Origin: Psococerastis gibbosa
Taxonomy: Eukaryota > Arthropoda > Insecta > Psocodea > Psocidae
Length of the DNA: 64,000 nucleotides
Direction: 5' to 3'
Assembly (NCBI GenBank): GCA_963971405.1
Contig: OZ020490.1
Coordinates: 1,488,001-1,552,000 of the forward strand
The position numbers and the translations under genes were made by a program. The notes beneath the pieces are model-generated. The model made no database searches. It was not told where the DNA came from and was given only the letters and a program-made list of their open reading frames with translations. The first letter of the stretch is position 1. Each line of letters begins with the position of its first letter. Positions 40,751 through 52,510 of the stretch are shown piece by piece.

Positions 40751-43700
40751 CTAGTGTATTAGTCTAATTAGATGCTCCCGATAGCGAACTTTGAAAATTG
40801 GAAGAGAGGGAGATTCTTTTATGTGGGTGGGGAGGGAGTTCCATAGGAGAACTGACGAGACGAGGATGGAGGCATGAAAGGTTTGGGTTAAATGAGTAGG
40901 TATAACGAGAAGATCGTCCCTTCGAGTGTTGTAGTGACGGTTTGACAGAGGCTGAAAAAAGGACCGAAAGTATGAAGGAGCAAAGCCATTGAGGATTTTA
41001 TACATTGAAGTACCTTGATGCAGCTTCATTCCACCTTCGAGTTTCAGCCAAGGAATACTAACATAAAATGGGGTGACCCTATCTCTGTAGGGGTTATTAC
41101 AACAAAAGCGAAGAGGCCTACAGCAGTTTTGTGCACGTTGCAGTCTTGCTTGCAAGTCAACGGAAAGATTAGTAAGGAGGCTATCACAGTAGTCGAAATG
41201 TGGAAATACAAGTGACTGAACTAGCCGAATTTTGAGTCTTTTGGGTAGAAAGTTTTTGAGTGAGCGTAGTGAATGCAGGCTGAAAAAGGCTTTCCTACAA
41301 ATACTGGATACTTGTTCGTGCCACGAAACGAAAGGGTGGAGTCAAGCATCACTCCAAGGTTTTTAACAACGGGAGATAGGGAAATTTTTGTATTGCCCAA
41401 CATCAGATCAGGATGATTTTCAATTGAGAATTTATTTAGCATTTTGTGTGTGCCGAAGACGATAGCTTGACATTTTGAGGGGTTTAACTTTAGGAGGTTG
41501 GCCTCACTCCACTCAAAGACTCGTGCTAGATCTTCGTTGAGTTTGTTGAATGCTGATACAGTTACTGCAATGGTGAAATGTAGGTAAGTCTGATAGTCAT
41601 CAACATAACCATGATGTTTAGTGTGTCTAAAGCACTTTTTAATATCAGTTACTGCACAGGAGAAGAGGAGAGGGGCAAGGACTGTGGAACACCATTCGAT
41701 AAGGGAAGAAGATCAGATTTAGTAGATTTAAATAAAACAGTTTGCCACCGACAAGTCAGGGAAGATTTGATCCATGCAACTGCGCCATGAGAGAGATGAA
41801 AAAAATGTTCAAGTTTCGATAGTAGTACATCGGATTGACGCAATTGAAAGCGAGGCTGAAGTCTAGTAGCACAACAAGGGTAAGTTGCTGATTATCCATG
41901 GCAAAGCGTATGAAGAAGAGCTGTATTGGTGCTGTGGTACGGGCGGGAGCCCGACTGATGGGTGTCAAAGAGTTCATTTTCAATGAAAAGGTTTGATAAC
42001 TGATCATGAGCAATGTATTCTAAGCATTTCGAAAGTGCTGGAAGAATGCTAATTGGCCTGAAGTCAGAACTCCGGGCAGGGTTTGATTTCTTGGGCAGCG
42101 ATCTAACATGAGCTGTCTTCCACTGAAAAGGAAAGACAGACTCAGTAAAAGATAAATAAATGATAGCAGTAAGCGGTTCCAACAGAGCTTCGCTGATTAG
42201 AGAGACCATTTGCATGGATATATTATCCGATCCTATGGCCTTGGATTTGATGCGTTTAATGCTGCGGAGGACGCCATTACTGGACACGGTCTTGAAGATG
42301 AACCTGGGCCCCGCTAATGGTGGGTGAAGCGATATTGTGGAGGTAGTCTCCTGAACGATACTAGGATTAGGTGTTTGAGGGGCATCAAAAAAATTGTTAA
42401 GGGCATTTAAGTCGTAATCGCCGGAGAAGGAGGAAGGGACTTTGTCTATGCCAGATGCCTTGAGAATTTTCCATGTTTTTTCGAATTGAGTGAAGAGGAC
42501 AAACCGTAGTAGAAGCGTAGCTTAGAATTACGTATTAACTGCTTGTCCTTATTTATGAGGACTTTATAACGGTCGAAATTGGTTTGAGTCTTTTCCTGCT
42601 TGTAAAGGGAGAACGATTCATCGCGGAAACGTCTCATCTCATGAATTTGGACAGTCATCCATGGCGTGTCAGGTGCTCCAGGCACCTGCCGGTGGGCACC
42701 GTATATTAATGTATAGTTGTTGGCACATTCTGTATCTATCTCATATATTGTAACACGCTGTATAGCTGTCAATGAATTGCTTTCTACGGTCTGTGCTAAA
42801 GGAGTGCTGAATTAGCAGCGCGCCTTCGGTACAGTCTGTGAAAGCCTGTTCATGTGACGAAGCCAGGCGAGGTTATAAATAGAAGTAGCGAGAGAAAGTG
42901 CGTAGCTCTCTCTCGGATCTCTCTTGGACCTCTCTCGGGCTCTCGGAGCTCTTAGAGCAACCCTGTGGCCTGCAGACCATGACTGTCGTTCTTTGTCCAA
43001 GTGCTCGAGTGTACAATATAATGTAAATCGGTGAGTGTCTTAATATATCTATTGTATATAATGTAAAACCTATAAAACTACATTTACTACAACAGCCCCC
43101 CCCCCCATCCTTGCGAAGGTTAGGTGGCTACCCCCGCAGCGGTAGGATTAGACACCTAATAGTTGGTGGCAGCGGTGGGAATAGCCACCTAATAGGCGCC
43201 TTGGGTTTTTTTATTCGAATGACTTTAAATGGAGCATGCTCATCAAATACTTCCACCATTAACTGGTTGAACTTCTCAAGTTTGGCATCGACCCCATGTA
43301 GGCTATCGATTTCGGTCCATGGCAGGGAAAAAGCAGAAAGTTTCAGATTTTGAACATTGCAGTTATTAAAGTCCCTGAGTGTGATTGTAAATGGTTCATA
43401 TTTAGGGGTCTTTACCGAATATGACAAGTGAATAAGGTCATGCTTTGAGATTTCAACAATAGGTATTTGCCCAAAGGATGCTGCTTTATGACGCTGTGAC
43501 ACCATAATATGGTCAATTGTGGAGGACGAACCAGGTAAATGGTGGGTGGAGAGGAGAGGAAGCAATGACAATCCACTCATCCTGAGAATGTTCTGCACGC
43601 CGCGGACATCAGTTGTGTTTTTCTCTAAATTGACATTCCAGTCACCCATTATAATAACGTCAGTATACGATGGGACGAGTTGAAGAATGACGTCTTCAAG

Positions 43701-44217
43701 GTCAGTAATATGACCTACGTTGGGGGCCTTGTACACTGTGCCAAGTAAAATTTTCTGAAAATTAGACATAGCCTACTGTAATTTCAATAAATAGAAATTG
43801 AGGTCGGTTGCACTGGGCAGCTTTTGCGACAACTTTGAACCTCAAATCCTCCCTTATGTAAAATGCCACCCCTCTGCCTGCTTTCCCAATCCTATCTGAC
43901 CTAATAAGTTTGTAGCCGGAGATGGTAGCTTTGGTACCAGGCAGAGACGGAACCAACCAGGTTTCAGAGACAGCAATACAATGTGGGGAATGACAGTGAT
44001 TTTCAAACAAAAAAGTGCATTCGTCAATGTGTGCCGAAAGGGAACTTGCATTTATGTGACAACAGTGGAAGAGACGAGGATGGCGAGAGTAGGCTTGCTG
44101 AAGAATACATGAGGGTGAGGGTACAGGAGGAAGGTCAAGAAGGATGTCGGGAAGGTCGCTACTAGGGGCATCAATATCGATCATACATAGGTCAATAAAG
44201 GACTCAGCCATAATCAA
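40751..44217 (-). pseudogene. Jockey/CR1-type ORF2 (endonuclease and RT), frameshifted and interrupted
   Basis: From 44217 down it reads the endonuclease CCHINASSLSAHIDE, then SETWLVPSLPG (catalytic Glu), IIMGDWNVNLEKN and STIDHIMVSQ. After the insertion at 42685-43194 the reverse transcriptase continues: LRSIKRIKSKAIGSDNIS, FRPISILPALSK, LLDFSLAFNCVN (first Asp), SNGVPQSLPLSSSP, then YVDDYQTYL (catalytic VDD, about 41605-41590) and KNLGVMLDSTLSF (thumb). The C-terminus is HYNTRRDDLLVIP and LLWNSLPTHIKESPSLP, ending at 40751. At least four frame changes are needed. The element is nearly full-length for ORF2 but inactive. Confidence 0.85.
42685..43194 (+). mobile_element. LTR-like insertion within the Jockey ORF2
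   Basis: The Jockey protein is continuous across this segment if it is removed (KKPKAP before, PDTPWMTVQ after). The insert has a 42740-43096 part beginning TGTAACACGCTG and ending TACAACA, with a TATA box (GGTTATAAATAGA, about 42869). A C13 run follows, then TTGGTGGCAGCGGTGGGA, which looks like a tRNA-type primer-binding site. This fits one LTR plus adjacent leader of an LTR element on the + strand. No second LTR is seen, and the target duplication is unclear. Confidence 0.55.
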
Positions 44218-44333
44218 AGTTGAGGAAATTAAAACTGTGTATAAGTATATGTGTTACTAACATTGGTTCGCACTCCAACATAACATTCAAGCAACCATTC
44301 ACACAATCACATCCATCCATTAATAATTTTGCT
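44218..44333. other. Short spacer
   Basis: Probably the 5' leader of the Jockey-like element. Nothing recognised. Confidence 0.3.
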
Positions 44334-44452
44334 TTCCAATTTATACGTAGTGTAAGGTAAGCTTTGTGACGGTCGAAATTTTCGATTTCGAGATTTCAAC
44401 GGATTTACACGTTTTAAGGTCCCAGGAACCCAAAAAAGTGGCTTTTACGAAA

Positions 44453-44494
<42 letters not shown>

Positions 44495-45235
44495 CCTGTC
44501 TGTCTGTTCGTCGATTTCCGGGCAAACTACTCGGTCGATTTTAATGAATTTCGGCATGTAGGTTCACAAAAATCATACCTTGGGACCATTTTTTTTTTTT
44601 TTGGGGGGGGCTAACTCAATTTGGGGGGTTTTTATTTTCAAAAAACTTCAAAAAAACGCCTAAAAAAATTATTTCCCCAAAACGGCTCCAACGATTTCTT
44701 TTAAATTCACATATGTTGTAGTTGTTGTTAATGTTGATAAAATGCGGGGGGTCGCTTGCCCCTTGATAGTTTGCTTCTGGGGGTAAAAAAATAAAAATGA
44801 CTAAATTTTAATAAAAAATGACTAAAAAATAATTTTTCTGCGACACCTTTCTATCGATGATTTCTACCTTCAGGTATGTTTTAGGTGTTTAATTGAGTAA
44901 CGAAACCTGATAGGTTGCTTTCCCAAAAAAGTATTTGGTTTTGTACAAAAAACTGTTTTTTTGAAAAAAATGATAGGAAATTCACGCTCAAATGCATTGC
45001 GTGCCCTGCCAGTATTGCTGTGTGGTAATGTGTTGGTCTGACCTATCTAGAATTTACCTCACCACCAGTGACGAGAGACGTCAGGTGGACAACCCCCCCC
45101 CCCCTTGAGATATCGTAAATTTAACCATAGGAAAATTAGTTACCATGACTTTACTCATTTTCTCTATCTACTAATTTTGATAAATTGGAAAGCATGTTCG
45201 AGTAAACTCGGACCGGTTCCTCTAATCGCCCTTGT
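44334..45235 (-). repeat. Family A dispersed repeat, near full-length copy
   Basis: About 900 bp. One end is TGCTTTCCAATTTAT at 44335; the same word occurs in reverse complement at about 45180, followed by the outer block CGAGTAAACTCGGACCGGTTC. It includes a TCTG microsatellite (44456-44508). The inverted 15-mer near both ends, the internal microsatellite and the terminal CGAG/CTCG palindrome resemble non-autonomous Helentron-type elements, but this is a suggestion. No frame survives. Confidence 0.8.
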
Positions 45236-45639
45236 ACATACATAAAACTCATTACATAAATAAATTACCTTTTCCATGAAAAGAAACTATTTAACTAGAA
45301 CTGCTCCGATCTGGTGTCATTCCTTGCTTCCAGTGCTTTACAACATTCTGTTATTTTATTGTACGTTAAATCCAGCATTACGACTGTAGATATATAATAT
45401 AACTGTAAATGCTATATTTTTAAACTGTAAATAGGCAATAATTAATTTTACAGTAACCAAACAAAAATTACCCTTTTACAAAATATACATATAAGCCAAA
45501 ATAAGCTCTGTAGCCCATAGCCCATAAGATGTATGCCGGAATGAGTAGCCTACTATTTACTAACCTACCTCACTATTTTCTATTTCTTGAACTAACAGCA
45601 AGCAACAATGTTTATTCTTGTCCAGCCTTTGCCTTAGTA
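45236..45639. other. Probable tail of the ORF1 remnant, otherwise nothing
   Basis: AT-rich sequence with no clear end signal or gene. Confidence 0.3.
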
Positions 45640-46260
45640 TCTTACTTATCCTTGGACTGTTGATTCCTTGTATTCGGCCTCGTTTTGTGCCCAGTGTCAG
45701 ACAATCCTTGTGGCCATTTTGCGTTACCCATGTGATTAGTCCATAAATTTGTAGCCTGTGTCTCGGTCTTGATTTTATGATAAGTGTTCCCAATCTTCTC
45801 TTGAATAAAACCGTCGAGTGTCCAACAATTTTCTTTTCCGAGCTTATCTTTCAAGTCATTTAACAATTTAATTCTTCTTTTGGTGAGTGATTCCGTGATT
45901 GTGACACCAGTCCCCTTTAACTGTTTTTTAGCACCATACACCACTTGTATCGGTATGTAGCAAACTGTACGATGATTGGTCTAGTGGGTACTTTGTCTGG
46001 ACCCATGTAGCGTACTTTTCCAATACGATGAGCTCTTCCTACCGCCTCTTCCGTGATGTTTACGCTTAGTCTATTCGCAAACAATTTTCTAGCAATCTCT
46101 GCTGAGTTTTCTTTTTCCGATTGTGATTCAGGTAGACCATGTAGCAATATGCAATTTCTCCTACCGTGCTGCTCTAATTCATCAACTTTGTCATCAATTT
46201 TCACCATCATTTGAGAGAAAGAAGCCAAGCACTCACCCACTTTTTCCACCTTTTTTACCA
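45640..46260 (-). pseudogene. L1-type ORF1 RNA-binding protein fragment
   Basis: Reads VEKVGECLASFSQMM (coiled-coil end), KVDELEQHGRRNCILLHGLP (start of the RRM-like domain), EEAVGRAHRIGK and PIIVQFATYRYKW. After a frame slip near 45935 it continues AKKQLKGTGVTITESLTKRR and NDLKDKLGKENCWTLDGFI. This is the RNA-binding ORF1 protein carried by many LINEs. The N-terminus is cut at the tandem repeat starting 46262. Inactive. Confidence 0.7.
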
Positions 46261-46261
46261 C

Positions 46262-46840
46262 TGAGGGGGCCCGGGGGTCTCCTCCGAAATTTTTTTTTTG
46301 AAAAAATAGGTATGAAATATTATATATGAATATGTTGATTTTTTTCATGATGTCTTTCATGTGAAATAAGCATACCAAGAATTCATTTCCCTTTCGTAAT
46401 TGTGGATACTATGCTTTTCTCCAACATAACGTTTTGGTCACCAGAAATCCTGGGAGGGGGGGGCAGGACCCCACGATGTACGCCAATGTTTGCAAGCACT
46501 AAGCAGTTCAATTGAGATATTATAACGACGAATAAACCTACCATTGAGGGAGGGGCCGGGGGTCCGGAGAAAAATTTGGAAAAAATAGCTCTGAAGTATT
46601 AGGGTTTTAAGCATTTTGAGGAATAAATTTTTTGTGATAGCACTTGGTCAATATGTTGATTTTTTTCATTTAAAATAAGCAAACTAAGAATGCATTTCCC
46701 TTTCATTATTGTGGATACTATGCCTATAGCCTCCATATCGTCTTGGTCACCAGAAATCCTGGGGGGGGCTACGGGTGGACCTGGGGGGGGGGCAAGTCCC
46801 CCCCCCCCCAGGACCGCTCTATTTACGCCAATGCTTGTGG
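46262..46840 (+). repeat. Two tandem direct repeats of about 290 bp
   Basis: 46262-46510 and 46545-46840 share GAGGG...CCGGGGGTC, AAAAAATAG, ATATGTTGATTTTTTTCAT, GAATGCATTTCCCTTTC-like, TTGTGGATACTATGC and GGTCACCAGAAATCCTGGG. Both end in long G/C runs. Noncoding. Confidence 0.75.
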
Positions 46841-46883
46841 AAGGGCTTATTCGCTCGGTAGTGTAATTAGTGGGGGGGGGGGG

Positions 46884-47063
46884 GTTAAATGTCGAAGAAG
46901 AGGCCTGTGGCTCTTAGTGTCTGTAGGATGTTATCTGTGGCTGTTGTTTTGTTTCCTAGCGCTTCAGAGAGGGAGGAAGGAGCTCGTAGGACGGAGGTTC
47001 GTTGGACCTAGTAGGTTAGGCAGTCGAGAAGAAGGTGAGCTGTTGTGAGGGCCACTCCTGTGC
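46884..47063 (-). pseudogene. C-terminal fragment of a non-LTR ORF2
   Basis: Reads ALTTAHLLLDCLT, then QRTSVLRAPSSL and LQTLRATGLFFDI to a stop. The HLLLDC block followed by Q-R-L is the usual tail of LINE polyproteins that carry a C-terminal cysteine-histidine or RNase H region. One frame slip. Very short remnant. Confidence 0.5.
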
Positions 47064-47516
47064 ATAGGGGGGGGGGGGGCGCCTCATTCCTCATTAGGTG
47101 TATGTGAGTCAAGTTTTTTTCTTCTGTCAAAATACGTTAACTCCCCATACTTCAATTTCTATGTTTCTTTTAAATGTATCATATAGTTCTCCTTTGGGGT
47201 CCTTTGGGGTCCCCCTACCACCAATTACTGTACCATGCCCTGATATAATGCTGTCAATTATATTATATTTAGGGTCTATTGTTTCATAACATTCCCACAG
47301 GGCGAGCCACCGGGCATCTCTGTTGCGGCTACACAAATCGTGGTGTCATCGCTGATACTGCAAAATGTCGTATGTCCAAAGATGCGATTCACACACAGCC
47401 TTACAGCTTCACACACCATGGCGACTAAAATACATGAATACACCTAGTAGCAAACGGTCGCTTGTCAACAGCCAATAGGAAGGAAGCAGTAAATAAATTG
47501 AAATAATAAATAAAGA
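47064..47516 (-). other. Unassigned, one open frame of unknown nature
   Basis: A 69-codon frame (47336-47127) reads RDARWLALWECYETIDPKYN. It has no ATG at its start (TTG) and no recognised family. It could be part of the LINE remnant next to it. No gene claimed. Confidence 0.25.
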
Positions 47517-48394
47517 ACCGGTCCCAGTTTACACTCGAACATGCTTTCCAATTTATCGATTAGTAGAGAGAGAAAATGATTAATTTCATGGTAAATAATT
47601 TTCCTATGGTTAAATTTCGGATATCACGGGGGGGGGGGGTCGTCCACCTAACGTCACTGAAGGTTACGAAAATTCTAGATAGGCCAGACTTATACATTAC
47701 CACACAGCATAAATATCAGGGCACGCAATGCATTTGAGCGCAAATTTGCTTTCATTTCTTCAAAAAAAATTTTTGCACAAACCCTAATAGTTTCTTGAAA
47801 AACCAAACTATCCGGTTTCATTACTCAATTTAACACCTAAAACATGCCTGAAGTTAGGAATCATAGATAGAACGGTTTCGCAGAAAAATGTTTTTTTAGT
47901 CATTTTTCACTAAAATATAGTTACTTTTATTTTTTTACCCCAGAAGCAAACTATCTAGGGGCAAGCCACACCCTGCATTTCATTAACATTAATAATGACT
48001 ACAATATATGTGAATTTAAAAGAAATCGTTGGAGCCGTTTTTGAGAAATAATTTTTTTTAGACGTTTTTGGAGTTTTTTGAGAATGAAACCCCCCCAAAT
48101 TGAGTTAGCCCCAAATAAAAAAAATAGTCTCGAGGTATGATTTTTATAAACCTACATGCCAAATTTCATTTAAATCGACTGAGTAGTTTGCCCGGAAATC
48201 GATGGACAGACAAACACACGGAGCGACAGAGCGACAGACAGACAGACAGACAGACATTTCGTATAAACCACTTTTTTGGGTTCCTGGGACATCAAGACGT
48301 GTAAATCCGTTGAAATCTCGAAATCGAAAATTTCGACCATCACAAACTACTATAAACTACTATAAACTACTACGTATAAATTGGAAAGCAATAA
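47517..48394 (+). repeat. Family A dispersed repeat, full-length copy
   Basis: Begins AGAACCGGTCCCAGTTTACA and ends TACGTATAAATTGGAAAGCA, with the CAGA microsatellite at 48207-48255. Opposite orientation to the copy at 44334. A small triplication of CTACTATAAA sits near the right end. Confidence 0.8.
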
Positions 48395-49006
48395 GACAAA
48401 AGTTAGACAGTTTTTTTTTACTCCTCAAAAGTAGCCTAAGCTTTTTTCACATGCGACATTTTGCAGTATTGTGACGGACGCTCTTATGCATAAGTTGGTG
48501 GTTTTCCTCCTTCATTTGGTTATAGCATGATCCAAATCTGTTAAAACTAAGTTATTGGTTGACTTTTCCGGGTGAAGCTGAGGTCAGCAGGAGTGAGATC
48601 GGTCTACAGCTATAAGCTAAGTATAGGGAAACCTATACGTCTTAGCTTTCTATCGACTTTCCACGTCACTTAAAGGATGGCTTGCTAAGAGGAAGTTCCT
48701 GAGTTCTGTTGAAAGACATCAGTTGAAATTGTGAACAGTTGAGTATTGATTAAATATGTATAAGTGTCTACGACATCTTACAATGTGAGTAGAAATACCA
48801 AAGCCTTGGGGGGGGGGGGGGTACTCCCTTCCGCCTCCCTTCCTCTTAAACTCGTAGTGAAAATGATTCAACCATAATTTGCAAACCGGCCTGCCTTGGC
48901 GGCGTCAGAATGCCCCTCACGCTTAAAAGGTAACAATTCAAGTAAGGGAAGATGGATGATGCCATCAATCAAAATGAACTTTTCATCGTAGTAACTTATT
49001 CTTTTC
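48395..49006. other. No gene recognised
   Basis: Unique-looking sequence between two family A copies. A G13 run occurs at 48810. No coding. Confidence 0.3.
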
Positions 49007-49653
49007 CAATTTATACGTAGTATAAGAAATGCTTTGTGATGGTCAAAATTTTCGGTTCCTAGATTTTTACAAATTTACACGTTTTGAGGTCCCAGGAACC
49101 CAAATAATAAGTGGTTTTTACGAAATATCTGTCTGTTTGTAGCTCTGACAATGAACAGATATTCATCGACTTTCGGGCAAATGACTCGGTGGATTTTAAT
49201 AAAATTTGGCATGCAAGTTCACAAAAATCATACCTCGGGACCATTTAAATTATTTTATTTTGGGGGAACTCAATTTTGGGGGGTTTCATTCTCAAAAAAC
49301 TCCAAAAAAAAAACTCCAAAAAAATTTATTTCTTCAAAACGGCTCCAACGATTTATTTTAAATTCACGTATGTACTAGTAGTAATCGTTATTAATGTTAA
49401 CTAAATGCGGTGGGTCGCTTGCCTCTTGATAGTTTACTCCTGGGGGTAAAAAAAAAATCGATGTTCATGAAAAATGACTAAAAAATAATTTTTCTGCGGA
49501 AACTTCCAATCGATAATTTCTACCTTCAGGTATGTTTTAGGTGTTAAATAGAGTAACTAAACTGAACAGGTTGCTTCCGCAAAAATGTATTGGCTTTTTG
49601 ATGAAAAAAAAATTATAGAAAATTCACGTTCCAATACATTGCGTGCCATACAC
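49007..49653 (-). repeat. Family A repeat, truncated copy
   Basis: Starts TTTCCAATTTATACGTAGTA and runs through the AAACGGCTCCAACGATTT block to CATTGCGTGCC, where it ends. It abuts a copy in opposite orientation. Confidence 0.75.
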
Positions 49654-49667
49654 CAGATTGAAAGATG

Positions 49668-49933
49668 GAGTTTAAGAATTTTTGTAAACCTACATGCTAA
49701 TTTCATCAAAATCGTCCGAGTAGTTTGTCCGGAAATCGATGAACGGGCAGACAGACAGACAGACAGAGCGACAGACAGAGTGACAGACATTTCGTAAAAA
49801 CCACTTTTTGGGTTCCTGGGACCATTAAACGTGTAAATCCGTTGAAATCTCGGAATCGAAAATTTCGACCATTGCAAAGCCTTCCTTATAGGCCTATTAC
49901 GTATAAATTGGTAAATTGGAAAGCAATAAACGG
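49668..49933 (+). repeat. Family A repeat, right-end fragment
   Basis: From TTTTTGTAAACCTACATGC through CAGA units to TTGGAAAGCAATAA. Together with 49007-49653 it forms a head-to-head pair. Confidence 0.75.
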
Positions 49934-49952
49934 ACATGGCAATCGCTCCACT

Positions 49953-50178
49953 CAGAGGCGTAAAGTTTTAGAATGATGGCGGGGGCAAAACTAAGTAGAC
50001 CTTATGACGTCATCAGGCAGGATTTTAGGAAAAATTGAAAATATAAGAGCAAAATAGTAGGTGCTTATATTGCTCCAAAGGCGACCATGAAGTACGAACC
50101 ACGCCTTACAATGCTCAAGGCTGGGGGGGGGGGTCAAGTTGGACCGTGCCCCCCCCCCCAACTTTACGCCCCTGCTCC
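49953..50178. mobile_element. Small inverted-repeat element with GGCGTAAAGTT ends
   Basis: AGAGGCGTAAAGTT at the left and AACTTTACGCCCCT at the right are reverse complements. G10 and C11 runs lie inside the right end. Noncoding, about 220 bp. Confidence 0.6.
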
Positions 50179-50255
50179 CACTTCAAATTATTTTATAATC
50201 AATAGCCCCAAGTCTGTACATATTTAGATGCATTTTACATATCTTAAAGCCTGAG

Positions 50256-50590
50256 GTGTGGGGGACATTTAAACAAAACGGGGACACTCACACCTACAAC
50301 ACGAGACAACGGGGAGACCTTGTAAGGCCAGCACCACGCACAGCCAAGTTTATACTCCAAGGTTTCGCCTACCTTAGAAAACTCCCGATTGAACTGAGAG
50401 TGGCGAGAAATGCTTCTAATTTCCCTAAATTGCTTAGAAACCATCTCTTATTAGAGAAAGCTTTCTACACTGTCACTGAGGCACTAGCACAATGACAATG
50501 ACAGAACTGCCAGATTTTGACGATTTTATTTTATACTTTACTTGTATTGTATAATTTAACGGAAAATATATTGTATTGTATTGTAACCAG
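50256..50590 (+). pseudogene. LINE reverse transcriptase C-terminal end with tail
   Basis: Reads HTYNTRQRGDLVRPAPRTAK, then LRKLPIELR and NFPKLLRNHLLLEKAFYTV, the end of CR1/Jockey reverse transcriptases. A TTGTATTGTATTGTA tail follows. Strongly 5'-truncated. Confidence 0.65.
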
Positions 50591-51180
50591 GATGTAAATG
50601 AGTCTTTCCTTAGCAGTAAGTCCTGATTTCACTGAAAGTGTTCTAGCCGATCCGCTGATAGTGTGGGCCAGTCGGAATGTTGTCAGGCCGGGGAATCTTT
50701 ACAGGTGAGGCGAGGGAAGATGCCGGCCTTACAGTAACAGCGACGACAGGTACAAACATGTGGCTGTGCCTGGGCGATATCGGTCCATAAGCAAGAAAGC
50801 TTCAGGCCCTTCAAATTTTCACATGGCTCAAGCTTGAACCCCCTTCCCTGTATAATCTTTATCTACGTGCCTATCTCCTTGTGGCAGCTAGCGTTATCCA
50901 AAACGTCGTGGCAAAATAGCTTTTCGAATTACTTTTATTTATTCATTTTATTTTTATTCCAGAACGTTGAAATAACCATCCGGAGTTAGATGTCGCCGCT
51001 GTGGTTGAATGACATATCTAACTTCCTTCTGCGGCAGAACCTTCCATTCAAAAAAGGTGGAAAAGAATATTTTTGACTAAGGATCATGACGGTTTAATTG
51101 TAGAAGTGGACCGGAAACCAAAAATTTGCCCCTATTCTTTCTTCTTCTTACTTCATGATTTAAATCAATCTGTATAAGAA
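50591..51180. other. No gene recognised
   Basis: Mixed composition. About 50985-51046 repeats the 28780-28850 block in reverse. No coding frame. Confidence 0.35.
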
Positions 51181-51300
51181 TAGATTAGAATAGAATAGAA
51201 AATTTATTATATGCCAACAACAGAAATAAATGGATCCAATAACGAAGGCATTTACAATAACAACATAGCAATTAGCAATTTACAACACAGAAATATTTAA
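51181..51300 (-). mobile_element. LINE 3' end fragment
   Basis: Starts with AATAGATTAGAATAGAATAG, the reverse complement of the ATTCT tail type seen at 27540-27570. Confidence 0.5.
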
Positions 51301-51349
51301 CAGTTAAAATTAAAAGTAATTAGGTAAGCATTCGGTTGCAAGGTGGCGG

Positions 51350-51640
51350 CGTGCTTGTCCTTGTGCGCGCCATGCAATCGGAGACGTGTCGTAACTCAGC
51401 ACAAGTAATAATTTACTCATTGAGGTGACTGAAGAGGTTATCCAAACTGGATTCATTCATTAAATTGTTTGCATGTCATTAACCTTATGGCCTCCGATGG
51501 CATAGTGGTATCTTGTTCGTACTTGTGCGAGTCTCTACACACCATGCGATCGGAAACTTGTCGTAACTCAACACAGGTATTACCTACAGAGGCGACTGAA
51601 GAGGTTATTGTTTGCATGCAAATAATCGTTATTTAAAAAA
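51350..51640 (+). repeat. Two tandem units of a 160-bp repeat
   Basis: The block CGGAGACGTGTCGTAACTCAG...GACTGAAGAGGTTA appears at 51387-51440 and 51550-51610, and in reverse at 35050-35150. Confidence 0.6.
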
Positions 51641-52149
51641 AAACACCTTAAAAAATCCTTTCCAGTTATTATGTGCATGCTAAACTTTAAATTACCGTCA
51701 CCTACATTGTGCTGTAGGCTCGCTCAGGGACAGGTGTTGGTATATAATGAGTGACTTTGAATTCTGCGACCTGCAGACATTGCACGAAAGGAAAACAATT
51801 TCATACACAAGTATGACAATATTTGAACCATTTTAATGCGGCGTTAAAACTTAGCCCGACATTTATCCAGCCATAACATGTGAATACTTGCTTCTGCTAC
51901 AAGACAAGATTAAGAGTACATGTTACATAACATATGCACCATAAAAGTTTTGTACCGAGATTCCAGCTGCGGGCCTATACTGTGGCCATTAGTATTACCT
52001 TATTCCCGGGGTTAAAAATGTAAACGAAACAATTTTGAATAGCATTTTCCATTATAAAATTATCTTGTTTAAATTGTTAATCTCAGTTTAGGATTAAAAA
52101 TAATTGCCATAGAGTGGGCCCGCTGATTCAACTGAGATGCTCACCTGAA
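51641..52149. other. No gene recognised
   Basis: AT-rich, featureless by eye. Confidence 0.25.
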
Positions 52150-52510
52150 TTAATGAAATGAAATAATATGAAATGAAAAACGACTTTATTGGAAATAAAA
52201 CAAAAGGCGAACAATAAGACTATAAAGTCTTGTTTTCATGCTAACCTTAAAAACTAAAACATTGTATTATTGATGAATTAAAATTAAATGGAGAAGAAGA
52301 AAAAATAGAGGAATAGTGAAAAAAGAAGGATAAGAAGTAAACGGGGGGGGGGGGGGGGGATCCATTGTCATCAACATTACAGGACCGGAGAGAGTCTTCT
52401 CAAGCGTTATCTATGATATATTGTTTAATTATTTTCTTAAAGCTACTGAGTGAACTAGCTGCTGCCCTGATCTCCAATGGTAGGTGGTTCCAGTGGCGAA
52501 TCGAGTATAA
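52150..52510 (-). pseudogene. LINE reverse transcriptase C-terminal end with 3' tail
   Basis: On the - strand: RHWNHLPLEIRAAASSLSSF and KKIIKQYIIDNA to a stop at 52400, then 3' sequence containing CTTTATAGTCTTATTGTTCG. The latter matches 28900-28950. 5' truncated near 52515. Confidence 0.65.
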
